From positions 1 through 30,690 of the IMG/VR virus record IMGVR_UViG_3300035698_002260: a stretch of 30,690 bases of DNA; one strand, written 5' to 3'. Position numbers and translations under genes: made by a program. Below are positions 21,409-27,797 of this stretch, one piece after another. Origin of the DNA: a virus. Each line of letters opens with the position of its first letter. The stretch's first letter is position 1. The notes beneath the pieces are model-generated. The model was not told the DNA's origin. It did no database searches and saw only the letters and a list, made by a program, of their open reading frames with translations.

Positions 21409-21445
21409 ACTGACAAACGGTGGATTTGCTCGTATTGACACGTAA
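21395..21445 (+). pseudogene. Possible remnant of a homing-endonuclease-like gene (16 codons)
   Basis: After a strong AAGGAGG site, a GTG start gives VKRIKLTNGGFARIDT and then a stop. The opening resembles the start of many phage AP2/HNH endonucleases (M-K-x-I-x-L-T-x-G-x-x-A-x-V/I-D), but the reading frame ends at once. It overlaps the NinB-like gene end by 14 bases. It may be a decayed insertion or a chance peptide. Confidence 0.3.
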
Positions 21446-21482
21446 AATAAACCTTGACTTTTAGGGGAGTATATGGTATGAT
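21442..21482 (+). promoter_or_regulatory. Sigma-70 promoter upstream of SSB, repeated module copy 3
   Basis: TTGACT (21454-21459), a 17-bp spacer, TATGAT (21477-21482) with TGG extended -10. It is preceded by GTAAAATAAAC, like the promoters at 18719 and 19504. It drives the ssb, loader, helicase and primase genes. Confidence 0.8.
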
Positions 21483-21552
21483 AGGTTCAGTGGTGGAGGG
21501 TGTGGGTGTCTTATTGGCATTGTACCTTCTAATAAAATGTCTTGAATGTTAA
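21478..21552 (+). CDS. Possible 24-residue membrane peptide overlapping a promoter
   Basis: ATG 21478 has GGGGAG eight bases upstream and encodes MIGSVVEGVGVLLALYLLIK plus CLEC, a hydrophobic single-span peptide. The ATG lies inside the -10 box of the promoter at 21454, so it could only be made from a transcript started further upstream. The ribosome site and hydrophobic pattern argue for it; its size argues against. Confidence 0.35.
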   Translation: MIGSVVEGVGVLLALYLLIKCLEC

Positions 21553-21570
21553 TTTATTTGGAGAACGAAC

Positions 21571-21930
21571 ATGAATTTAGTACTGATTAGAGGACGGTTG
21601 ACAGCGGACCCGAAATCCCGCACAGCAGGAAGCACCACGATTGCAGGGTTTACGATTGCCCTGAATGAGAAGTCAAAGGATGGCAAGGAGACGGTGAAGT
21701 TCTTCCGTTGTAAGTTCTTCGGGAAACAAGCCGAGAACGTGGTTAAGTGGTTTACCAAAGGCAAAGAGATAATTATTGAAGGTGCGTTGGACCAAGAAAA
21801 GTTCCAAGACAAGAATGGTAATGACGTGGAAATCGTTGTTATCAAAGGGTTCCGCTGGGAATTTGTTGGTGGGGACAAGAAGAAGGATGATGCGCCGAGT
21901 GCAGAAGATAATGCCGGAGGGCTCTGGTAA
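21571..21930 (+). CDS. ssb: Single-stranded DNA-binding protein
   Basis: A 119-residue OB-fold SSB. The N-terminal MNLVLIRGRLTADPKSR, TIAGFTIALNE, FFRCKFFGKQAENVVKWFTKG and KEIIIEGAL are the standard SSB strands and helix. The tail KKDDAPSAEDNAGGLW is short, acidic and ends in GLW instead of the bacterial DDDIPF tip. That tip is instead present on the helicase two genes downstream. The ATG is preceded by TTGGAG. SSB coats ssDNA at the fork and in recombination. The gene overlaps the next by TAATG. Confidence 0.9.
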   Translation: MNLVLIRGRLTADPKSRTAGSTTIAGFTIALNEKSKDGKETVKFFRCKFFGKQAENVVKWFTKGKEIIIEGALDQEKFQDKNGNDVEIVVIKGFRWEFVGGDKKKDDAPSAEDNAGGLW

Positions 21931-22346
21931 TGACAACGGAAACGTGGGAATCTCGATTCGATGAGTTTTGGAAGTTATATCCATCCCGCAACGGTGTTCG
22001 TACTGGTAAAGCTGTGGCACGTAAGGCGTGGATGAAACTAAAGGGTGATGATGCTCTGTTTGAGTTGATACTGAAGGCCCTGATGTGGAACCTGCACAGC
22101 AACGATGATTGGTTGAAGGACAACGGACAGTTTATACCGATGGGGTCCACATGGTTGAACCAGAAGCGTTGGGAAGACCTTGAGGATGCCGGGTATGTAG
22201 TGGATACACGGGTTGACCCAGTTGACCAAGCTGAGGTGGATGCGGTTGAAACGCCGAACATCCAACGGATGCCAAGGTCCTTACAGCATACGTTATCGTT
22301 GCGGGAAAAGTACATACAGTTTCGTGGAATAAAGGTAGGAGTATAA
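21930..22346 (+). CDS. Probable helicase loader / replisome organiser domain protein
   Basis: A 138-residue protein. FDEFWKLYPSRNGVRTGKAV, then ARKAWMKLK and later NGQFIPMGSTWLNQKRWED, matches the domain found at the C-terminus of many phage replication initiators and DnaT-like loaders (F-x-x-FW-x-x-YP-x-R...ARKAW...P-x-x-STWLNQ-x-RW). Here the domain stands alone without an N-terminal winged-helix part. The tail from residue 85 is disordered. It sits between ssb and the DnaB-type helicase, so loading or recruiting that helicase is the likely role. Confidence 0.7.
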   Translation: MTTETWESRFDEFWKLYPSRNGVRTGKAVARKAWMKLKGDDALFELILKALMWNLHSNDDWLKDNGQFIPMGSTWLNQKRWEDLEDAGYVVDTRVDPVDQAEVDAVETPNIQRMPRSLQHTLSLREKYIQFRGIKVGV

Positions 22347-22347
22347 T

Positions 22348-23538
22348 ATGACAGCAACCTATTTTAGTAGAGAAGTTCGCAAGGTAGTAGCGAATGCAGG
22401 TGTGCTTGCTGGTGGACACTCCTCAGGTTTTGATGTTCTGGACAATGTATCGTTGTTGCGGGCCGGTGAATTGACACTGGTTGCCGCACGTCCGGGAATT
22501 GGCAAGAGTTCATTCATGGCCGATTTGGTGCTGAATATGAGTAATCGTATGCCAGCACTTGTATTCAGTTGTGAGATGTCCAATGGGGTGCTATCCGAGA
22601 GGTTGGTAGCGAACATGGCCGAGATACCCCCGAAGTTGCTACCCACGGACCTGAGCGAGAATGACCGTAAGAAGCTGGACAAGACCATGACCAAGTTAGA
22701 GAACCGGGACATTGTACTGGATGACACGGCGGGGGTGACCCCTAAGTACGTGGATGATTGCATGGCTAAGTTCGCTGATGTGGTACGGAAGTGCAAGACT
22801 GCGGGGAAATACCCCACGGAAACGGCACTGGTTTGTATTGACTATCTTCAATTGATGCGTCCAAACGAGAAGAATCGGGCCCGGTATGAAGAAGTTGATG
22901 AAATGGTGTATTCCGTGAGGGAGTCCGCTAAGAAGCATAACATGATTGTAGTACTCCTGTGCCAGTTGAACCGTGAGGTGGATAATCGCAAGTCGTTTGA
23001 ACCCCGACTATCAGACCTTCGGGAGTCCGGTGGAATTGAGCAAGCTGGGGACCTAATCCTCATGCTACACCGTCCGGCATACTATAAAATGCAGGAATTT
23101 GGTGTGGAAACCCCGGATGATGGCGAGGCCTTCGTTATTGTTGCGAAGAATCGGCAGGGCCCAACGGGTAAAATGAGGTGTGTTTGGGTGCCGGAGATTA
23201 TGAGTTTTCGTAGCATCGGCGGGTGGGCTGAGGAAGATAGCCCGGAATTGGACAGCAATCTACTCAGCACGGACGTGGATGAGCCAAAAAAGCCGGACCC
23301 AACGTATGAACCTGTTGAGGATAAAACGCCACAGGGGGGCACACAGACGGTCACAGGGGATTTGACTGACAGCAATGGAACGCCCATTGAATATGATACG
23401 ACCTCAGTGGATTTATCAGACTGCCAAAATGACAGTGGATTGCCCGATTTGTTCGCGGGGGAAACACCGGATGACAAGCCGGAACCCCACGTGGAACAGC
23501 CAGAAGTTGAAATGCCTGATGATGACATTCCGTTTTAG
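22348..23538 (+). CDS. dnaB: DnaB-type replicative helicase with SSB-like C-terminal tip
   Basis: A 396-residue RecA-fold helicase that unwinds DNA at the fork. Walker A is ARPGIGKSS (Gly50, Gly52, Lys53, Ser54) and Walker B LVCIDYLQLM (Asp165). QLNREVDNR and LRESGGIEQAGDLILMLHRP are the DnaB motifs 3 and 4 region with the arginine-finger area. The usual N-terminal domain of DnaB is missing; the RecA domain starts within 40 residues of the ATG. From about residue 305 there is a long disordered acidic tail that ends VEMPDDDIPF, the same hexapeptide as the tip of bacterial SSB. The ATG follows GGAG. Confidence 0.9.
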   Translation: MTATYFSREVRKVVANAGVLAGGHSSGFDVLDNVSLLRAGELTLVAARPGIGKSSFMADLVLNMSNRMPALVFSCEMSNGVLSERLVANMAEIPPKLLPTDLSENDRKKLDKTMTKLENRDIVLDDTAGVTPKYVDDCMAKFADVVRKCKTAGKYPTETALVCIDYLQLMRPNEKNRARYEEVDEMVYSVRESAKKHNMIVVLLCQLNREVDNRKSFEPRLSDLRESGGIEQAGDLILMLHRPAYYKMQEFGVETPDDGEAFVIVAKNRQGPTGKMRCVWVPEIMSFRSIGGWAEEDSPELDSNLLSTDVDEPKKPDPTYEPVEDKTPQGGTQTVTGDLTDSNGTPIEYDTTSVDLSDCQNDSGLPDLFAGETPDDKPEPHVEQPEVEMPDDDIPF

Positions 23539-23546
23539 GAGATACA

Positions 23547-24332
23547 ATGTTACGAATAAGCGATTTAGACGTAGTATGCCCTATATGTAGCAAACCTGAC
23601 TACTGCTTGATGAGTGATGATGGCCTTGCTTGCATTTGTACCCGTATTTCCGCTGGTTCGGTAAAACAATGTGGTAGTGCTGGGTACCTCCATATATTGG
23701 AGAAGGGCAAGTTCAAGGGGAAGAAGTTTACCCCGAAGGAACGACCGGACATTAACTGGTTTAACCTGATGAAGATGTATGAGGACAAGCTACGAAAGAG
23801 TCTGGAAGTGCTGGAAATAGGCCTTAAAGAGGAAACACTGAAGCAGTTCTGCATTGGGTGGGATGGGCAAGCGTTCACCTTCCCGATGCGGGACGAAACG
23901 ACAAGGCCCATTGGCATACAGATTCGATTCAAGGATGGAAAGAAGATGACAATTAAGGGGAGTCAAGCAGGGTTATTTATGCCGAATATGCTGGTGATTG
24001 AGGACATACTAGCCATTACTGAGGGTTTGTCAGATGCGGCAACCTTAACGGAGATGGGGGTACCCGCAATTGGTAGGTTTAACTGCAACTCCGGGGGTGA
24101 AATGATTGTTAACTATGCCAAGTGGTTGCCAAAGACCCCCCACATCGTGCTGGTGGGTGACAATGATGGGGCGGGCAAGGAAGGCCTTGAAGCATTAGGT
24201 GCCTTGCTAACAGCCCGTGGGATAGGGCACACTAAGGTATACCCATCCAAGTTTAAGGATGTCAGGGAGGCCTATGTTACAAAGGGCCTAACCAAGGATG
24301 ACTTTTACCACATAGTTAAGGCAAGGATATAA
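23547..24332 (+). CDS. DNA primase (zinc finger plus TOPRIM)
   Basis: A 261-residue protein. An N-terminal zinc site is formed by CPIC (11, 14) and CIC (29, 31) with extra cysteines at 20 and 42. A linker and a primase core strand block (FTFPMRDETTRPIGIQIRF) follow. The TOPRIM fold then appears: ILAITEGLSDAATLTEMGVP (Glu159) and VLVGDNDGAGKEG (Asp205, Asp207). This is the compact phage primase arrangement, with the helicase in a separate upstream gene instead of fused as in T7 gp4. It lays down RNA primers for lagging-strand synthesis. Confidence 0.9.
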   Translation: MLRISDLDVVCPICSKPDYCLMSDDGLACICTRISAGSVKQCGSAGYLHILEKGKFKGKKFTPKERPDINWFNLMKMYEDKLRKSLEVLEIGLKEETLKQFCIGWDGQAFTFPMRDETTRPIGIQIRFKDGKKMTIKGSQAGLFMPNMLVIEDILAITEGLSDAATLTEMGVPAIGRFNCNSGGEMIVNYAKWLPKTPHIVLVGDNDGAGKEGLEALGALLTARGIGHTKVYPSKFKDVREAYVTKGLTKDDFYHIVKARI

Positions 24333-24333
24333 T

Positions 24334-25236
24334 ATGTTCCACAAATATCAACACATTGAGAAACGGGACACGATGGAGACTGAGGGCATTGAAGCTGGCC
24401 TCGTTTACATCTTCCCGAAGATAGATGGTACTAATGGGTCCGTATGGTGGGAGAAACCGGAGGAAGATGGTGGAGACTTCATACACTGTGGTTCACGAAA
24501 CCGGGTGGTGACACCTGAGGACGATAATGCTGGGTTCGCTCAGGCCATGAAAACGGATGGGAATATAATCGTTGCCCTTCACAGGTGCCCGAATTGGCGT
24601 ATCTATGGGGAGTGGCTGGTACCACATACTCTGAAGACGTACCGGGAAGATGCATGGAGAAAGTTCTACATATTTGATGTGCATAATGGGGAACGCTGGT
24701 TGTCTTATGATGAGTACAGTGAGGTACTGCTACGGGCAGGATGTAATGTTATCCCGCCACTCGCAGTGATAAACAACCCGTCTGATGAGCAGTTGTTAAA
24801 CCTGCTGGACGTAAACACCTACCTTATAAAAGATGGGTGTGGTTCCGGGGAGGGTCTGGTACTGAAGAACTATGCACATGTAAACAGGTTTGGAAGGTCC
24901 ACATGGGCCAAGATTGTGCGTACTGAGTTCAAGGACAAGCACCGTTCAACATCACCTGTGAGCGTAACACAGGGGAAGGAAACACCTGAGTTGAAAATTG
25001 TGGATAAGTACGTGACACCTGCAATGATTGACAAGGTGTACGCAAACATCAAGAATGAACTGGGCGGTTGGACAGCGAAAGCAATCCCCCGGTTGATGAA
25101 CACCGTATTCTATGATTTAGTAACGGAGGAAACGTGGGGGTTTGTAAAGGAGTTTAAGAATCCAACGGTACACTTTGGTAAGCTGAAGAAGTATACATTT
25201 GACAAGGTAAAAGAACTGAAACCAGAATTATTTTAG
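24334..25236 (+). CDS. RNA ligase (Rnl2/REL-like nucleotidyltransferase)
   Basis: A 300-residue ATP-dependent ligase. Motif I is FPKIDGTNGS (nucleophile Lys29), motif III IYGEWL (90-95), motif IIIa FYIFDV (111-116), motif IV EGLVLKNY (173-180) and motif V KIVRTEFK (193-200). The C-terminal about 90 residues are helical, as in Rnl2-type ligases. The class seals nicked or cleaved RNA, for example tRNA cut by host anticodon nucleases. No T4-like polynucleotide kinase is visible in the window. The gene starts one base after the primase stop. Confidence 0.85.
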   Translation: MFHKYQHIEKRDTMETEGIEAGLVYIFPKIDGTNGSVWWEKPEEDGGDFIHCGSRNRVVTPEDDNAGFAQAMKTDGNIIVALHRCPNWRIYGEWLVPHTLKTYREDAWRKFYIFDVHNGERWLSYDEYSEVLLRAGCNVIPPLAVINNPSDEQLLNLLDVNTYLIKDGCGSGEGLVLKNYAHVNRFGRSTWAKIVRTEFKDKHRSTSPVSVTQGKETPELKIVDKYVTPAMIDKVYANIKNELGGWTAKAIPRLMNTVFYDLVTEETWGFVKEFKNPTVHFGKLKKYTFDKVKELKPELF

Positions 25237-25245
25237 GGGATACAC

Positions 25246-25605
25246 ATGAACAATGGTAAAGACATGAAAGAGGAACTCCTGTTTCTTGCAGTGCTGGTGC
25301 TCATCTTGGCTTGTATGGCTATGCTTACGGGGTGCTCATCCACTACGCAGAAGTTGGTGACTGTGACAAACATACCACAGTTCGATGCCACGATTACAGA
25401 AACAGCCAGCTTGAGCAGGACAAGTTTCATGTACTGGACAAAGTTTCAGGGTGAGGCAAAGACTGGGGAAATGACAACCACGATATACAATGCTGAGTGT
25501 AGGCCGGACACCGAATCCATTAAGGCCATCGTGAACAGTGAGTTCTTGAAGTACCTGAAACTGTTTGCGGATGCTACCCAGTTTAAGTTCGTGAGTGCTG
25601 AGTAA
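25246..25605 (+). CDS. Lipoprotein of unknown function
   Basis: A 119-residue protein with AGGGGA before its ATG. The N-terminus is charged (MNNGKDMKEE), then hydrophobic LLFLAVLVLILACMAM, then the lipobox LTGCSS, with cleavage before the cysteine at residue about 30. The mature part is about 90 residues, Thr-rich and beta-like (LVTVTNIPQFDATITETASL), ending in a helix. It is a probable membrane-anchored exported lipoprotein. Roles such as superinfection exclusion are typical for such early phage lipoproteins but are not shown here. It overlaps ninG by TAATG. Confidence 0.75.
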   Translation: MNNGKDMKEELLFLAVLVLILACMAMLTGCSSTTQKLVTVTNIPQFDATITETASLSRTSFMYWTKFQGEAKTGEMTTTIYNAECRPDTESIKAIVNSEFLKYLKLFADATQFKFVSAE

Positions 25606-26036
25606 TGGCTGGGCGACCAAAGAGCAAAGCGTCCTATATAAAGAACACGGTGGACCCCCACTTCAGTTGGTTTATTAGACTTAATGGGGCCAACCAGAAT
25701 GGGATGTGCAGATGTATTACGTGTAATAAGATGGTACACTGGACAGAAATTGATGCTGGACACTTTCATATTCGCAAGAACATGGGAACCCGCTTCCACC
25801 CCTGTAACGTGGCACCACAGTGTTCATGGTGTAACTCTTGGAACGAGGGGCAAAGTGCTCTGTTCGCCCAGTACATCAAGGACAAATTTGGTGTGGAAAT
25901 GCTGGATGAATTGGCTGAGTTGGCAAAGGGGAATGAACCGCTGGACTTGGATAAGCTGGTGGTGCTGGTTGCGGAGTTAAAAACTAAGATAAGGAAGCTA
26001 TGCAAAGATAAGGGTCTTAAGTGCCCGTTGAGGTAG
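25605..26036 (+). CDS. ninG: NinG/Rap-like recombination endonuclease
   Basis: A 143-residue protein matching the lambda NinG (Rap) pattern. A basic N-terminus precedes MCRCITCNK (35-42), DAGHFHIRKN (50-59), RFHPCNVAPQCSWCN (63-77) and a helical C-terminus (KDKFGVEMLDELAELAKGNE). The cysteine/histidine set forms the HNH-like zinc fold. Rap is a structure-specific nuclease that acts on recombination intermediates. The usual long basic coiled-coil N-terminus of lambda NinG is missing, so this is a short form. Confidence 0.8.
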   Translation: MAGRPKSKASYIKNTVDPHFSWFIRLNGANQNGMCRCITCNKMVHWTEIDAGHFHIRKNMGTRFHPCNVAPQCSWCNSWNEGQSALFAQYIKDKFGVEMLDELAELAKGNEPLDLDKLVVLVAELKTKIRKLCKDKGLKCPLR

Positions 26037-26038
26037 TC

Positions 26039-26262
26039 ATGAGTAAGGGGGATACACCTCGAAAGGTTAACAGAAACGGTATGATGAGAATTACAAGCGA
26101 ATATTTGGTCACTGCAATAACAAAACATGTGACCGTAGGTGGACCTGTGCTCGGTGGTTAAAAACACCAACGTTTTACGACCACCCAGAAGAAATGTGTA
26201 GCGGAACAGAATATGAATACTATATTGAATACGGAAAGGTAACTGACGATGAGAGAATTTAG
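26039..26262 (+). pseudogene. Small Cys-rich phage protein interrupted by a frameshift
   Basis: The ATG at 26039 gives MSKGDTPRKVN and then continues in a frame that stops at 26161 without a sensible sequence. From about 26070, the -1 frame reads QKRYDENYKRIFGHCNNKTC, then DRRWTCARWLKTPTFYDHPE and a Tyr-rich acidic end that stops at 26262. Joined, the two parts form a typical small phage protein (MSKGDTPR...YDENYKRIFG...). Gene spacing also fits: the upstream gene ends at 26036 and the downstream gene starts at 26249. No slippery heptamer is visible, so a one-base indel (real or sequencing error) is likelier than programmed frameshifting. Confidence 0.6.
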
Positions 26263-26587
26263 TACTGGTGCTACACGGGACAATGATGAGAACAAGCCGG
26301 ATTATGAGGGATTCCTGAGCTATCCTGTAATCAAACGGTTTGGGGAGTACATGAGCAAACACCGGGTTCAGGCAGATGGGAACCTGAGGGACTCTGACAA
26401 TTGGCAGAAGGGGATTCCGATGGACGCATATATGAAGTCAATGTACCGGCACTTCATGGATGTATGGGGCAACCACCGTGGAGTGGGAACGGAGGACATG
26501 GAAGAATCCCTGTGTGCCCTGATGTTCAACGTCATGGGATACCTGCATGAATGTGCACAAAAACGGGGAAACGATTATAATGAATAG
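26249..26587 (+). CDS. dATP/dGTP diphosphohydrolase-like protein (MazG/MazZ-type, DUF5664)
   Basis: A 112-residue all-helical protein. It opens MREFSTGATRDNDENKPDYE, then FLSYPVIKRFGEYM, NWQKGIPMDAYMKSMYRHFM and EESLCALMFNVMGYLHE. This is the pattern of the phage dATP/dGTP diphosphohydrolase N-terminal family (R-x-F-x-TGA-x-R...NW-x-KG-x-P...S-x-x-RH...E...L-x-A-x-x-F-N). The family includes MazZ, which hydrolyses (d)GTP in phages with 2-aminoadenine DNA, but also many others. The next gene is another nucleotide enzyme. It likely adjusts dNTP pools. Confidence 0.7.
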   Translation: MREFSTGATRDNDENKPDYEGFLSYPVIKRFGEYMSKHRVQADGNLRDSDNWQKGIPMDAYMKSMYRHFMDVWGNHRGVGTEDMEESLCALMFNVMGYLHECAQKRGNDYNE

Positions 26588-27032
26588 ACTACGAATCTAC
26601 GTAAGCCACCCCATCAGGGGGATTAAGGGAAAGGATGTCACCCATGAGGATATGGTCAACAATAACAAACGGGTATGTGTGTTTGCTGACCGAGTTCGGC
26701 AGTTGTTCCCGGAGGTAGAGTTATATGTTCCGGGGGAGCATGACGAATTTGTGACGATTGCCTATGAGTGTGGCCTTATGACGGTTGACCAGATTCTTGA
26801 GGTTGACATGGCGATTATTGACACCTGTGATGGGGTCCTGTTCTATGACATGGAACGGGCCTTTAGTGAGGGAATGCTGGAAGAATTCATGTATAGTGCA
26901 GACACCCTTACACCCACAGCGGTCGTTGCAGGGGATGTCGAAACCTATATTATGGTCAGTACAATTGAAGTTTTATTGGAGGACATTGCAAATGTCAAAC
27001 GAAAAGGTTGTAGAGCCACAAAGACGGTGTAG
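26580..27032 (+). CDS. Nucleoside 2-deoxyribosyltransferase-like protein (DUF4406 type)
   Basis: A 150-residue protein. The ATG at 26580 is chosen because it gives the canonical start MNRLRIYVSHPIRGIKGKD. The Rossmann-like fold shows YVSHPIRG (7-14), VELYVPGEHD (47-55), ILEVDMAIIDTCDGVLFYDM (72-91) and RAFSEGMLEEF (93-103), where Asp81/Asp84 and Glu97 fit the substrate and catalytic positions of the NDT/SLOG family. It could exchange bases on deoxynucleosides or nucleotides. It sits beside the dNTP diphosphohydrolase-like gene and overlaps it by 8 bases. Confidence 0.7.
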   Translation: MNRLRIYVSHPIRGIKGKDVTHEDMVNNNKRVCVFADRVRQLFPEVELYVPGEHDEFVTIAYECGLMTVDQILEVDMAIIDTCDGVLFYDMERAFSEGMLEEFMYSADTLTPTAVVAGDVETYIMVSTIEVLLEDIANVKRKGCRATKTV

Positions 27033-27228
27033 ATGGTGCAATAACTCACTGCACCTGTACGGACAGTTCTATATCTGTATGAAGCATACATCCTCAGTGG
27101 TACAAGCGGATGGTACAAAGGAAAAGGAACGGAGACGTGTGCTTGGGGATGACCGTTGCAAGAAGTTCCGGTTCAACGTACATAAATATAACATGGTAAT
27201 GAAGCCCGCAGATGGGGCCCAAGTTTAG
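26992..27228 (+). CDS. Small zinc-binding hypothetical protein
   Basis: A 78-residue protein with GGAGG ahead of its ATG, nested in a different frame over the last 41 bases of the preceding gene. CRWC (13-16), then Cys29 and Cys56, with nearby histidines, suggest a zinc site. The C-terminal half is basic (KEKERRRVLGDDRCKKFRFN). No family was recognised. Confidence 0.65.
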   Translation: MSNEKVVEPQRRCRWCNNSLHLYGQFYICMKHTSSVVQADGTKEKERRRVLGDDRCKKFRFNVHKYNMVMKPADGAQV

Positions 27229-27238
27229 GAGAACACAC

Positions 27239-27580
27239 ATGCAAGTTAAACGAGTATTACAAAACTTCTACATGGTTGAACGTGTTGAGGAAAAGTCAGA
27301 AAGTAAAATCATCCTGCCACAGATTGCAAAGGCAACCCTGACGACGACATTTGCCCGGGTTATTATGGCACATGGGGAGTACAGCAGTTACGGTGTGAAG
27401 CACGTCCCTCTTGCTGAGCCGGGTGACTTGGTGCTGGTACTGACAACCTTGGAGGGCAATCTATCGTTTGAGGTGGAGGGCAAGAAGGTATTCTTAGTGC
27501 CGGATAACGCAATCATTGCGATTGTGGATGGGCTTGATATTGACGACAGTGCGGCAGAAGGGTTGAGTAACGATGTGTAA
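27239..27580 (+). CDS. GroES-like co-chaperonin
   Basis: A 113-residue protein with TAGGAGA before the ATG at 27239; the longer frame upstream has no ribosome site. Sequence order matches GroES/Cpn10: VLQNFYMVERVEEKSESKII then LPQIAKATLTTTFARVIMAH (the first barrel strands and mobile-loop region), EPGDLVLVLTTLEG (the GD-x-V-L turn), FEVEGKKVFLVPDNAIIAIV (the closing strands). A C-terminal acidic tail (DGLDIDDSAAEGLS) is extra. Such proteins (T4 gp31 is the classic case) pair with host GroEL to fold the phage capsid protein. Confidence 0.85.
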   Translation: MQVKRVLQNFYMVERVEEKSESKIILPQIAKATLTTTFARVIMAHGEYSSYGVKHVPLAEPGDLVLVLTTLEGNLSFEVEGKKVFLVPDNAIIAIVDGLDIDDSAAEGLSNDV

Positions 27581-27797
27581 CGTAAAGCTATATGTAAACG
27601 GTACGTTTTGGAGGAAAGCGGAATACGCCGGGCTACCCAGTTCCGTTATGGTAGGTATAGTGGGGAGCTGTGGGAAGCTATCAATGATGTCAGCGGATGT
27701 AGTGGATGAGCGGGCCCACTTTGACGGGCCGGACATAAGCATTGACAAGAAACATTCGTTCTACCTTAGAAAGGGACCTGATGAAAGCACAAAGTAA
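27573..27797 (+). CDS. Small hypothetical protein
   Basis: A 74-residue protein overlapping the co-chaperonin gene end by 8 bases and the next gene start by 17. The first part is beta-like (MCNVKLYVNGTFWRKAEYAG, SVMVGIVGS) and the tail polar (FDGPDISIDKKHSFYLRKGP). No motif was recognised. Overlap at both ends supports it as part of the operon. Confidence 0.6.
   Translation: MCNVKLYVNGTFWRKAEYAGLPSSVMVGIVGSCGKLSMMSADVVDERAHFDGPDISIDKKHSFYLRKGPDESTK

Noticed and set aside
26067-26075. Programmed -1 frameshift site
   Set aside because: No X XXY YYZ heptamer and no following stem-loop were seen; a simple indel explains the split gene.
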